Below the pieces are notes generated by a model. The model did no database searches. It saw only the letters and a program-made list of their open reading frames with translations, and was not told where the DNA came from. From Verrucomicrobiia bacterium (GTDB lineage: Bacteria > Verrucomicrobiota > Verrucomicrobiia > Opitutales > Cerasicoccaceae): a stretch of 64,000 nt of DNA. Numbering within the stretch: the first letter of the stretch is position 1; every line of letters begins with the position of its first letter. Where the stretch lies: the NCBI GenBank assembly GCA_030432235.1, contig JAUIHT010000009.1, positions 83,499 to 147,498 on the forward strand, in the 5' to 3' direction. This document shows positions 33,794-41,628 of the stretch, one piece after another. A program made the position numbers and the translations under genes.

Positions 33794-33823
33794 ACCCGGT
33801 GCCGTTTGACATCGGGTTTTTTT
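33794..33823 (+). terminator. Rho-independent terminator after tal
   Basis: ACCCGGTG (33794-33801) pairs with CATCGGGT (33810-33817) with one mismatch, followed by a run of seven T. Confidence 0.8.
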
Positions 33824-33916
33824 GTATACATGATACAGTATAATTTTACAATTCCTTTACGCAAAGCGGGGTTGAAGTCTCCATTATTGAGGAACACACT
33901 TCGTAAAGTAGGAGAG

Positions 33917-34564
33917 ATGAAGACTGTATACGTAGTAGAAGACCAGCAGATCATGCGCGATTTTATCAGCCGTCTGATAGAGGGGCAGGCTATGCTTGAG
34001 CTGATAGGACATTCCGGTGACGGGCAGGACGCGCTTCGCGAATGCCTGAAACTTCAACCCGATATCATTGTGCTGGATGTTTATCTGCCCGGCCTCAATG
34101 GCGTGGACTTCCTGCGACAGTTGAAAAAGGACATCCCGGGGGTGAAGGTGTTGGGCTTTTCCGCCTTCCCCAGCCCAGGAAACGTCAAACAGATGGTGGA
34201 AGCCGGAGCGGACGGCCTTGTTCGCAAGACCGAGAGCCTGAACATCCTGGAGCAGGCCCTGGAACAGGTGGCCGCCGGGCAGACTTTTTTCAGCCCGGAC
34301 GTCGTCAACATGCTCAGGGATATGATGCTTCACCCGGAGCGTATTGTTTCGCCGGACCAGTTGAGTTCCCGCGAACGCCAGGTCGTGCAACTCATCGCCG
34401 AAGGCAAGAGCAACAAGGAGATCTCCGAGCTGCTCAACATCAGCATCAAGACCACCGAAACGCACCGCACCAACATCATGCGCAAGCTGGATGTCCATGA
34501 CGCGGTGGGGCTGACCCGCTACGCCATCAAGCACGGGCTGGTCCATTCGGGCGCCCTGGCCTGA
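33917..34564 (+). CDS. NarL/FixJ-family response regulator
   Basis: 215 residues from the ATG at 33917, chosen because AGGAGAG sits just before it; the frame extends 37 codons upstream. The receiver (about 1-120) has acidic ED, phospho-acceptor Asp in IIVLDVYLPG and Lys in VRKTESL. The LuxR-type HTH (about 150-210) is typical: LSSRERQVVQLIAEGKSNKEISELL and KTTETHRTNIMRKL. No kinase is adjacent, so it is an orphan regulator; the soluble or membrane kinases elsewhere in the window could be partners. Confidence 0.94.
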   Translation: MKTVYVVEDQQIMRDFISRLIEGQAMLELIGHSGDGQDALRECLKLQPDIIVLDVYLPGLNGVDFLRQLKKDIPGVKVLGFSAFPSPGNVKQMVEAGADGLVRKTESLNILEQALEQVAAGQTFFSPDVVNMLRDMMLHPERIVSPDQLSSRERQVVQLIAEGKSNKEISELLNISIKTTETHRTNIMRKLDVHDAVGLTRYAIKHGLVHSGALA

Positions 34565-34630
34565 GCAAACTGAGCGACGGGGTGCGAACCGGCAAATTCT
34601 GTCGGCCCTCTCGCACAATTTGCATGATTA

Positions 34631-34661
34631 AGCTTTCCGCGTTGGGCTTTCGGCTTTTAGC
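34631..34661. repeat. Low-complexity repeat (GGCTTTCGGCTTTTAGC type) upstream of trpA
   Basis: AGCTTTCCGCGTTGGGCTTT and CGGCTTTTAGC are degenerate copies of one unit. They lie 10-40 bases before the trpA start and replace a normal ribosome-binding region. Confidence 0.45.
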
Positions 34662-34670
34662 TACCCAACC

Positions 34671-35477
34671 ATGAGCGGCCCCAACCGTATCCAGCAAGCC
34701 TTCGACCAAGCCCGCGACGCCGACAGCGCCCTCTTCGTGACCTACCTGTGCGCGGGCGATCCGGACTTCGACACCTCGCTGGCGGCCTGCCGCGCGGTTA
34801 TCGAGGCCGGCACGGACCTGCTCGAGCTGGGCGTGCCCTTTTCCGACCCTCTGGCCGACGGCCTGACCAATCAGCTCGCCGCCCAGCGCGCCCTGGAGTC
34901 CGGCATGAGCCACGAGAAAGTCATGAAGCTGGTCCGCGCCGTGCGGGAGTTCAGCGATGTACCCATCGTCTTTTACACCTACTACAATCTCATCCTGGCC
35001 CACGGGGAAGCGGACTACGCCAAGATAGCCCGCGAGGCCGGCGTCGACGGCATCCTCACTCTCGACCTGCCCCCGGAGGAGGCGGATAACTGGGACCGGG
35101 CCTGCGCGGCCGAAAACTTAAAAACGGTCTACATCGTCGCTCCCACCACCCCGCCGGAGCGCATCGGGAAAATCGCCGCCTCCGCCACCGGGTTCCTTTA
35201 CTACGTGTCACGCACCGGCGTCACCGGTGAGCGCGACAGCCTCTCGGTAGATTTGCAGGACAAAGTCGCGCTCATTCGCGAGTCCACCAAGCTCCCGCTG
35301 GTTGTTGGCTTCGGCGTCTCTCGCCCCGAACACGTGCGCGACATCGCAGCGGTGGCCGACGGCGTCGTGGTCGGCAGCAGCATCGTCAACTGCATAGCGA
35401 ACAATCTCGGCGACACCGACGCCACCCTCGCCGCTTTGCACGACAAAGTCACGACGTTGCGAACCGGTTTGGCATAA
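34671..35477 (+). CDS. trpA: Tryptophan synthase alpha subunit
   Basis: 268 residues, normal length. The alpha subunit cleaves indole-3-glycerol phosphate and feeds indole to TrpB. Catalytic Glu and Asp are in LELGVPFSDPLADG (about 50-63). The phosphate-binding loop VGFGVSRPEHVRDIA and VVGSSIVN are present. No trpB, trpC or trpF is adjacent, so the trp genes are dispersed or in another block. A perfect hairpin repeat follows the stop by 22 bp. Confidence 0.96.
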   Translation: MSGPNRIQQAFDQARDADSALFVTYLCAGDPDFDTSLAACRAVIEAGTDLLELGVPFSDPLADGLTNQLAAQRALESGMSHEKVMKLVRAVREFSDVPIVFYTYYNLILAHGEADYAKIAREAGVDGILTLDLPPEEADNWDRACAAENLKTVYIVAPTTPPERIGKIAASATGFLYYVSRTGVTGERDSLSVDLQDKVALIRESTKLPLVVGFGVSRPEHVRDIAAVADGVVVGSSIVNCIANNLGDTDATLAALHDKVTTLRTGLA

Positions 35478-35498
35478 ACCACAACCACTGATTTCATG

Positions 35499-35570
35499 AA
35501 CCACGGAAGACACGGAAATACACGGAAGGAAAGTATTGGTTTTCCGTGTATTTCCGTGTCTTCCGTGGTT
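35499..35570. repeat. Perfect 29-bp inverted repeat (CACGGAAATACACGGAA type)
   Basis: Arm 35499-35527 and arm 35542-35570 are exact reverse complements over 29 bp, separated by 14 bp. Each arm is itself three degenerate ACACGGAA units. It fills the gap between trpA and the sigma-54 activator gene. It could fold as a very stable hairpin in RNA. Its build is the same as that of the IVP cassette arms but with no gene inside. Confidence 0.88.
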
Positions 35571-35588
35571 TAAAGCTTCCGTTTTCCC

Positions 35589-37085
35589 ATGCGCCTCTTC
35601 ACCCCAGCCGACGCCAAGAAGGCCAACGCCATCGCGAAGCTGGTCTGGCTGAATCCCTTCACCGGGGAGCGGCATCCCATCGAGCGCAAGCTGGTCGGCG
35701 TGCCCGGTGAGGGCCCGCTGCCGATTAAGGATTTCAAAAAGCTGCTGGCCATGCCCCGCGAGTTGCTCCAGCCGGCGCGAACGCAGCTCATGCAGCCCGG
35801 TGGCAAGAACGCGGAGGACTTCGCCATCTATCAGGAGGTCGTTTTCTTCGAGCTCTTCCACGCCTTCGTGGCCGACTATGACAAGCTCATCGTCGAGGCG
35901 CACGACCGCGGCGCCGCCACCGGGCGCGTACGCTTCTACGACCAGTTCGAGCGCGAGGTAAACCACTGGATGCCCGGCGGCTTCGGCGGAGAGTATTCGG
36001 GCTTTCCCACCGCACGGCTCTTTGCCGTCTTTTTCCAGATTCGGCGCGCCTACTACCACATCATTCATTACATCGTGGGCAGCTCCACCGCGCACCGGCG
36101 GCTGCGCGCGCGCATCTGGCAGAGCATCTTCACCCGCGACATGGAGCGCTACCAGCGCGCCCTGACCGAGCGCCTCGGCGACGTCATCACGCTCATCACC
36201 GGGCCCAGTGGCTCCGGCAAGGAGCTCGTGGCGCGCGGCATCGGCCTGTCCCGCTTCATCCCCTTCGACTCGACTACGCGGGAGTTTTCCGAGGACTTCA
36301 TCCGCGCCTTCTACCCGGTCAACCTCTCGGCGCTCTCGGGCAACCTCATCGAGTCCGAGCTCTTCGGCCACCGCAAGGGCGCCTTCACCGGCGCGCTGCA
36401 CGACCGCAAGGGCTACCTCGAAACCTGCGGGCCGTACGGCACCGTCTTCCTCGACGAGGTGGGCGAGACCGAGCCGACCATCCAGGTCAAGCTCCTGCGG
36501 GTTTTGCAGACGCGGCAGTTCACCCCCATTGGCGACACCGAGCCGCATCCCTTCCGCGGCAAGCTCATGGCCGCGACCAACCGCGACCTGCCCGCCGAGA
36601 TTCGCGCCGGGCGCTTCCGTGAGGATTTTTATTTCCGCCTCAACGCCGACCGTGTCGAAACCCCTGCCCTCGGGGACATCCTGGCGGAGGAACCCGGCGA
36701 GCTGGAGCGCCTCGTGGCCTTCATCTCCGAGCGCCTGGCCGGCTCGGAAGGGCCCGCCCTCACCGCTGAGACCTGCGACTTCATCCGCAACCAACTGCCC
36801 TACGACTACGACTGGCCGGGCAATTTCCGCGAGCTTGAGCAGTGCGTGCGCAACGTCCTGCTGCACGGCGATTATCAACCACAGGATTTGAGGCGACAGC
36901 CCAAGGGCCAGCCGGAGTGGCAGCAGCGTTTCGCCGAAGGTGGCTACACCGTGGACGAACTGCTGCGCGCCTACATCACACCACTCTACGACAAGACACC
37001 CAACTACGAGGAGCTCGGACGCAAGCTTGGCATCGACCGCCGCACCGTGAAGAAGTATGTCGGAGAAGCCGCCGATGGCGACTGA
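35589..37085 (+). CDS. Sigma-54-dependent transcriptional activator (AAA+), no receiver domain
   Basis: 498 residues. A 195-residue N-terminal region of unknown fold is followed by the sigma-54 activator AAA+ domain (about 195-420): Walker A GPSGSGKE, the sigma-54 contact loop GAFTGA, Walker B TVFLDEVGE, sensor ATNRDLP and WPGNFRELEQ. The C-terminus (about 455-495) is a Fis-like HTH (YEELGRKLGIDRRTVKKYV). The N-terminal region is neither a receiver nor a PAS or GAF domain that I recognise, so the signal is unknown. The C-terminal HTH suggests it binds specific enhancers. Confidence 0.9.
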   Translation: MRLFTPADAKKANAIAKLVWLNPFTGERHPIERKLVGVPGEGPLPIKDFKKLLAMPRELLQPARTQLMQPGGKNAEDFAIYQEVVFFELFHAFVADYDKLIVEAHDRGAATGRVRFYDQFEREVNHWMPGGFGGEYSGFPTARLFAVFFQIRRAYYHIIHYIVGSSTAHRRLRARIWQSIFTRDMERYQRALTERLGDVITLITGPSGSGKELVARGIGLSRFIPFDSTTREFSEDFIRAFYPVNLSALSGNLIESELFGHRKGAFTGALHDRKGYLETCGPYGTVFLDEVGETEPTIQVKLLRVLQTRQFTPIGDTEPHPFRGKLMAATNRDLPAEIRAGRFREDFYFRLNADRVETPALGDILAEEPGELERLVAFISERLAGSEGPALTAETCDFIRNQLPYDYDWPGNFRELEQCVRNVLLHGDYQPQDLRRQPKGQPEWQQRFAEGGYTVDELLRAYITPLYDKTPNYEELGRKLGIDRRTVKKYVGEAADGD

Positions 37086-37157
37086 AGCTCAAAGCAAAAA
37101 GCTGAAAGCTTTCCTCTCCGTACGCGTCTTTAGCTTTGAGCTTTTTGCTTTCAGCTT
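37085..37157. repeat. Inverted low-complexity repeat (AAGCTGAAAGC type) between activator and rnhB
   Basis: Arms 37085-37111 and 37131-37157 are reverse complements at 24 of 27 positions, with a 19-bp spacer. The unit AAGCTGAAAGCAAAAAGC is shared with the repeat at 9649-9727. It fills almost the entire gap before rnhB. Confidence 0.82.
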
Positions 37158-37170
37158 TTAACTAGCGGCA

Positions 37171-37899
37171 ATGTCTGACTCCGCTCGCAGAAGCTCCCTC
37201 TGGGCCCACGACGCGACCCTTTGCCATAAGGGCGTACCCTCCCTCATCGGGGTCGACGAGGCCGGGCGGGGAGCGCTGGCCGGGCCGGTCATGGCGGCGG
37301 CGGTCTTTGTGGAGGCTACTTTTTTCGAAAGCCGGGAAGCGCAGTCCGAGGCCGTGGCCATCAACGACTCCAAGCAACTCAAGGCCGAAGACCGCGAAGC
37401 CCAGCACACACTCATCCTCGGCTGGCGCGAACGCGGGCTCATCCGCTGCGCCTGGGCTGAGGGCTCTGTCACGGAGATCGAAACATTAAACATCCTCGGG
37501 GCTACCCGTTTGGCCATGCAGCGCTCACTCGAAGGATTGGGCATGCCCTTGCCAACCCCCGAAGGCGACATGCCTCTTTTTCAGTCGGATAGTGCAAACC
37601 AATCTGAAATCCGAAATCTAAAATCTAAAATCATTGTCGATGGCCGCCCGCTCAAACCTTTCCCCTACCCGCATCAGGGTCTCGTCAAAGGTGACGGTAC
37701 GAGCCTGTGCATTGCGGCGGCATCCATCCTCGCGAAGGTCGAGCGCGACCGTCTGATGAAAAAGCTGTGCACGCAGCATACCGGCTACGGGTTTTCCCGT
37801 CACAAAGGCTACGGCACTACCGAACACCGCGACGCGCTCGCCCGCCTCGGCCCCTGCCCCGAACATCGGAAGCTTTTTTTAAGGAAGGTACTGGGCTAA
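37171..37899 (+). CDS. rnhB: Ribonuclease HII with a repeat-derived peptide insert
   Basis: 242 residues. RNase HII removes RNA from RNA-DNA hybrids and single ribonucleotides from DNA. Catalytic blocks are present: GVDEAGRGALAGPV, NDSKQLKAEDREA, IIVDGRPLKPFP, SILAKVERDRLM and TGYGFSRHKGYGT. Residues about 144-154 (NQSEIRNLKSKI) are encoded by low-complexity AT-rich DNA at 37601-37632, just before the strand with a catalytic Asp (VDG). The insert keeps the frame and probably forms a surface loop. The stop overlaps the convergent tetR-type gene by 4 bases. Confidence 0.93.
   Translation: MSDSARRSSLWAHDATLCHKGVPSLIGVDEAGRGALAGPVMAAAVFVEATFFESREAQSEAVAINDSKQLKAEDREAQHTLILGWRERGLIRCAWAEGSVTEIETLNILGATRLAMQRSLEGLGMPLPTPEGDMPLFQSDSANQSEIRNLKSKIIVDGRPLKPFPYPHQGLVKGDGTSLCIAAASILAKVERDRLMKKLCTQHTGYGFSRHKGYGTTEHRDALARLGPCPEHRKLFLRKVLG
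37601..37632. repeat. Low-complexity repeat (GAAATCTAAAATC type) inside rnhB
   Basis: AATCTGAAATCCGAAATC and onward: about four degenerate 7-8 bp units, strongly AT-rich within a GC-rich gene, read in frame as QSEIRNLKSKI. Confidence 0.78.
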
Positions 37900-38516
37900 A
37901 GCAAATTCGTCGGCAAATCGTCCTCGGGTGGCTTGGCGCCTGCGACGGGTGAGCCCACTGAGGAGGCCGGTACCTTCGCCGGAGCACTTTTCGGTACGCC
38001 ACCCAAACGCTCCAGGAGAGGGCCGAGAGTATCGGCGGAAAAGGCGTTGACCGGCAGCTCGGCCAGCATGTCCAGCAGGACGTTGGTCGCCGGCTCTGGC
38101 CGCATACGGTCGCGCACCTCGTCCCAAAAGTGCCGCCGCTGACGCTGGAAGGCCAGCGTGAGGGGGTTCTCGGTCAGCCGCACCCAGTCGAGCAAGGCGC
38201 GGGCTAGGGGGTTCCCGGCCATGGCGATGCGATACTCCTCGATGAACTCCGGCAGACCGGCATCGACCAGCTTGTGGGCCTCCGGAAAAAGAGCCACTGT
38301 ATGGCCGATGTGCTCCAGCAGGCCGTCGACTCCGCCAAAGTAGCGGTAAATGAGCACCTTGTCCACGCCCGCGCGGGCAGCGATGTGGTTGACCCCGAAG
38401 TCGGTGAAGCCCGCGTCCGCAATCAGGCCCATGGCGGCCTCCACAATGCGTTGCTCGGTCTGCGCGCGGTTTCGCTTCACGAGTCGGGATTGTGGGGCGC
38501 GACGGCGCGCTGTCAA
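37896..38516 (-). CDS. TetR-family transcriptional regulator
   Basis: 206 residues. The N-terminal HTH is clear (about 17-62): TEQRIVEAAMGLIADAGFTDFGVNHIAARAGVDKVLIYRYFGG. The C-terminal ligand domain is generic, ending in a low-complexity Pro/Ala/Ser tail (about 175-206). The start is uncertain: the listed codon at 38516 is TTG. It is divergent from the large membrane protein gene that follows and convergent with rnhB, so the former is a possible target. Confidence 0.86.
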   Translation of the reverse strand: MTARRRAPQSRLVKRNRAQTEQRIVEAAMGLIADAGFTDFGVNHIAARAGVDKVLIYRYFGGVDGLLEHIGHTVALFPEAHKLVDAGLPEFIEEYRIAMAGNPLARALLDWVRLTENPLTLAFQRQRRHFWDEVRDRMRPEPATNVLLDMLAELPVNAFSADTLGPLLERLGGVPKSAPAKVPASSVGSPVAGAKPPEDDLPTNLL

Positions 38517-38579
38517 CGGAACGGATGAGCGAAGAATAATTTCTTGTCAGAGATCGGAGGGACTTTAGCGTCAAAGAGA

Positions 38580-40922
38580 ATGCCCGAGGACAACGCCAGC
38601 GCTGCCACTCCTGCGACGGAGGAGTTGCCGCCCATTCGCTTCTTCCGCGCGGGCGGTTTCAACCAAATCATCCTGCGCAATCCCGCCGACCTGCGGCACC
38701 TGCGCACGCTCGACCAGACCCTCTGGGTCGCCTCCAGCTGCCCCACCCGCGGGCTCGACCTGGAGGAGGCCACGCTGGACTTCATCGACGATGACCACGA
38801 CCAGCGCATCCGGCCGCCCGAGATCCTCGAGTCCATCGACTGGATTCTCGACGTACTTCGCGACCCGTCCGATCTGCCCAAGGGCCTCGACGTGGTGCGC
38901 ATCGAACAGATCAATCCGGACTCTGCCGACGGCGCGCAGATACTGCAAACCATCCAACGGATCCTCCAGAACCTCGGCCAACCGGACGCCGACTCCATCA
39001 CCCTGGCGCAGGCCATGGACCGCTCCGGCATCTTCGCGGCGGTCAAGAGTAACGGCGACGGCATCATCCCGGCCTCGGCGGCGGACTCCCCCGAGGTCGC
39101 CCAGCTCGTCCAGGACATTCTGAACACTCAGGGAGGCGAGACCGACCAGAGCGGCGAAGCCGGTGTAACCGCCAGCGGCGTCGCGGACTTTTTCACCGCC
39201 GCCTTGAATTACCTGCAGTGGTGGGTGCAGGGCCACCCCGGCGATGCGCGACTGCTCCCGCCCGACCCTGTCGAAACCGAGCCCGAGCCGGAAATCACCG
39301 AGGCGGAACCCGGCCAGCTCGAAGAGGCCATGCGCAAAGAGGCCGAGGCCCGCGAAAAGGTCCCCCAAGCCGAGGCAAAGCCTGTCGAAGTCCCGCCCGA
39401 GCCGGAGCTATCCCCGGCGGTATTCACCTTGGGCGAGCAAAGCTCCAGCGCCCTCGCCGCCATCAACGCCATTCGTACACAGGTGGAGGACTTCTTCGAG
39501 CAGGTCGAGGTCGCCGCTTTCGACGCCCGCGCGGTGGGCTTTCTCAACTTCAACGACGCCGACCTGCAAAGCCTGCAAAATCGCAGCCGCGAGGAGGTCA
39601 CCGCCATGATGGCCAAGGTGCCGCTGGCCCGCGTCGCGCCCGACGCCCCACTGCCGCTGCGCGGGGAGGTTAACCCCGTCTTCGCCGGAGCCCTGGCTAC
39701 GCTCAACCGCGATGCCGTCGCGCCGGTCTTCGGCAAAGAGCTGGAGAGCATCACACAAGCTCAGTGGCGCGAGCTGCTGGCGAAAATCGCCCCCTACGAA
39801 GCCTGGCTCGCGGCCAAGACCGGGGAAGCCGTGGAGTCGCTCGGTATTGCCCGCATCGGCGAGCTGCTCAACCAGCCGGAGCACCGCGAAGCCCTTGAGG
39901 CGCTCATCGCCGTGGACGCCGCCCTGGCCGCCGAAATCGCCGCCGTCAGCAAGGTCGAGAAGCTGCTGCGCTATCACCGCGACCTCTTCCGGCTGCTGCG
40001 TAACTACGTCTCCCTGCCGGAGTTTTACGATCCAGACTCACAGGCCATTTTCCAGATGGGCTCGCTGCTCATCGACGGCTGCATGCTCAACCTCTGCGTG
40101 GAAGTCGACGACCTCAAGGCGCACTCCACCATCGCGGCGCAGTCCGGCATCTATCTGGTTTACTGCACGGCCAAACGGGTCGGCGAAACGCGCACGCTGA
40201 CCATCTGCGCGGCCGTCACCAGCCGCGACGCCGGGCGCATCACCGTGGGCAAGAACGCCGTCTTCTACGACCGCTTCGGCAAGGACTGGGACGCCAAGGT
40301 CGTCCAGGTCGCGACCAATCCCATCAGCCTGCGGGAGGCCATCTGGGCTCCCTTTAAGAAAATCGGCGAGCTCATTTCCGCGCAGATGGAGAAGATAAGC
40401 GCGGCCCGCCAGCAGGCGATGGAAAAGGGCATCAGCGACTCCCTCTCCAACGTGGATAAGCGCACAGCGCCAACCACTGCCACCCAGCCTGCGGCCCCTA
40501 CCAACATGGGCGCCATGCTGGCCGGGGGCGGGGTGGCCATAGCCGCCCTCTCCTCCTCCATGGCCTATGTCGCGCGGACCCTGCAGAACATCAACGACCT
40601 CTTCATCCTGTACACCATCGCCATCGTGCTGCTGCTGCTTATCACGCCCTCGTTGATCATCGGCTTCTTCAAGCTGCGCCGGCGCGACATCGGCATGGTG
40701 CTCGAGGCCTGCGGCTGGGCCATCAATGGCCGCATGCGCATCAATCTGGGCCTCGCCAAGGAACTGACCCACATAGGCCGCATCCCGCGTGGGGCAATCG
40801 TGCTCGACCGCGCCTACATCACCCGGGACGCCCGACGCCGGCGTCGCAATTTCTTCCTTACGTTTTTCGCCATCGTCCTGGTCCTCGCCGCCATCAGTTG
40901 GTGGATACTGGAGAAGATGTGA
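38580..40922 (+). CDS. Large membrane protein of unknown function with EF-hand-like loops
   Basis: 780 residues from the ATG at 38580; a TTG 36 bases upstream is less likely. I do not recognise the family. The N-terminal region contains DDDHDQRIRPPEI (about 69-81), which fits a Ca-binding EF-hand loop except for Arg at the Gly position, and a second weaker one (SNGDGIIPASAADSPE). A Glu/Pro-rich linker follows (about 225-285), then a long helical region. Two membrane helices lie near 665-720 and one at the C-terminus (FLTFFAIVLVLAAISWWIL). The stop overlaps the next gene's GTG, so the two are translated together. Confidence 0.6.
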   Translation: MPEDNASAATPATEELPPIRFFRAGGFNQIILRNPADLRHLRTLDQTLWVASSCPTRGLDLEEATLDFIDDDHDQRIRPPEILESIDWILDVLRDPSDLPKGLDVVRIEQINPDSADGAQILQTIQRILQNLGQPDADSITLAQAMDRSGIFAAVKSNGDGIIPASAADSPEVAQLVQDILNTQGGETDQSGEAGVTASGVADFFTAALNYLQWWVQGHPGDARLLPPDPVETEPEPEITEAEPGQLEEAMRKEAEAREKVPQAEAKPVEVPPEPELSPAVFTLGEQSSSALAAINAIRTQVEDFFEQVEVAAFDARAVGFLNFNDADLQSLQNRSREEVTAMMAKVPLARVAPDAPLPLRGEVNPVFAGALATLNRDAVAPVFGKELESITQAQWRELLAKIAPYEAWLAAKTGEAVESLGIARIGELLNQPEHREALEALIAVDAALAAEIAAVSKVEKLLRYHRDLFRLLRNYVSLPEFYDPDSQAIFQMGSLLIDGCMLNLCVEVDDLKAHSTIAAQSGIYLVYCTAKRVGETRTLTICAAVTSRDAGRITVGKNAVFYDRFGKDWDAKVVQVATNPISLREAIWAPFKKIGELISAQMEKISAARQQAMEKGISDSLSNVDKRTAPTTATQPAAPTNMGAMLAGGGVAIAALSSSMAYVARTLQNINDLFILYTIAIVLLLLITPSLIIGFFKLRRRDIGMVLEACGWAINGRMRINLGLAKELTHIGRIPRGAIVLDRAYITRDARRRRRNFFLTFFAIVLVLAAISWWILEKM

Positions 40923-41428
40923 AGCGCTGCATCGTCATCGCAGGGCCTAATGGCGCGGGGAAAAGCACCTTCGCCCAGGCCTACCTGCCGCACGAGGCGA
41001 ACTGCCCGCACTTCGTCAATGTGGACCTCATCGCCGCCGGGCTGTCTCCCTTCCGTCCGGAAGCCGCCGGCGTGGAGGCGGCCAAGCTCGCTCTGCGACG
41101 CCTGGAAGCGCTGGCCGAAGCCGGTGAGACGTTCGCCTTCGAAACCACCATGAGCGGGCTCGGCTATGTCAAGCGCATCCAGCACTGGAAAACCCTAGGC
41201 TACGAAATCGTCATCTACTTTCTGAAACTTGCACATGCGGAGGTTTCGATTCATCGGGTAGAGCAACGAATCATCGAGGGTGGACATTCGGTACCGGAAG
41301 CAGACATTATTCGCCGCTTTGATCGCTGCCATCACAACTTTGAACATCACTATAAGAAACTTGCGGATTCGTGGTATTTATACGATGCTAGTAGCAAGGA
41401 ATTACGTTTATTGGCTAAATTTCCGTGA
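40919..41428 (+). CDS. Zeta-toxin-like P-loop kinase
   Basis: 169 residues from the GTG at 40919, which overlaps the previous stop (ATGTGA) and is preceded by GGAGAAG. The fold is that of zeta-toxin/UNAG-kinase-like ATPases: Walker A AGPNGAGKST (about 8-17), FVNVDLIAAGLSPF with the substrate-binding Asp, and ETTMSGLGY and RVEQRIIEGGHSVPEADIIRRF as the LID region. Zeta toxins phosphorylate UDP-sugars; chromosomal relatives may act on other metabolites. No epsilon antitoxin precedes it, but a small protein follows with a 4-base overlap. The 3' third is more AT-rich than the surroundings. Confidence 0.82.
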   Translation: MKRCIVIAGPNGAGKSTFAQAYLPHEANCPHFVNVDLIAAGLSPFRPEAAGVEAAKLALRRLEALAEAGETFAFETTMSGLGYVKRIQHWKTLGYEIVIYFLKLAHAEVSIHRVEQRIIEGGHSVPEADIIRRFDRCHHNFEHHYKKLADSWYLYDASSKELRLLAKFP

Positions 41429-41628
41429 AAAAGAATTACGACACCGAGATGAGAAATGGAATGACGGCGATGAAGCGAGCGCGTCAAATCGCCCGTGAGC
41501 GAGCAGCACGCCATGGCGTGCCGTTAGTCATGTGGAAAAACGGCCGCATCGCCTATATCGACCCGGTGACGGACGAGGAAGTGCCACGTCCGGAAACATC
41601 GACCGAAGCCAAAGCCGCCCAGGCCTGA
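41425..41628 (+). CDS. Small partner protein of the zeta-like kinase, possible antitoxin
   Basis: 67 residues from the GTG at 41425, overlapping the kinase stop; an ATG at 41449 is an alternative start. The sequence is basic and helical (MKRARQIARERAARHGVP), then VMWKNGRIAYIDPVTDEEVP. I recognise no domain. A short protein translated with a zeta-like kinase could be its antidote or regulator, but the order (kinase first) is the reverse of epsilon/zeta. This is an inference from context only. Its stop overlaps the next gene's ATG (TGATG). Confidence 0.6.
   Translation: MKKNYDTEMRNGMTAMKRARQIARERAARHGVPLVMWKNGRIAYIDPVTDEEVPRPETSTEAKAAQA

Noticed and set aside
35499..35570. CRISPR-type repeat
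   Set aside because: Only one inverted pair with no regular spacers, and no cas genes; it is a hairpin repeat.
35208..36878. 556-codon open frame on the minus strand
   Set aside because: It lies opposite trpA and the sigma-54 activator, crosses the hairpin repeat, and its translation is a compositionally biased shadow with no domain; the plus-strand genes are certain.
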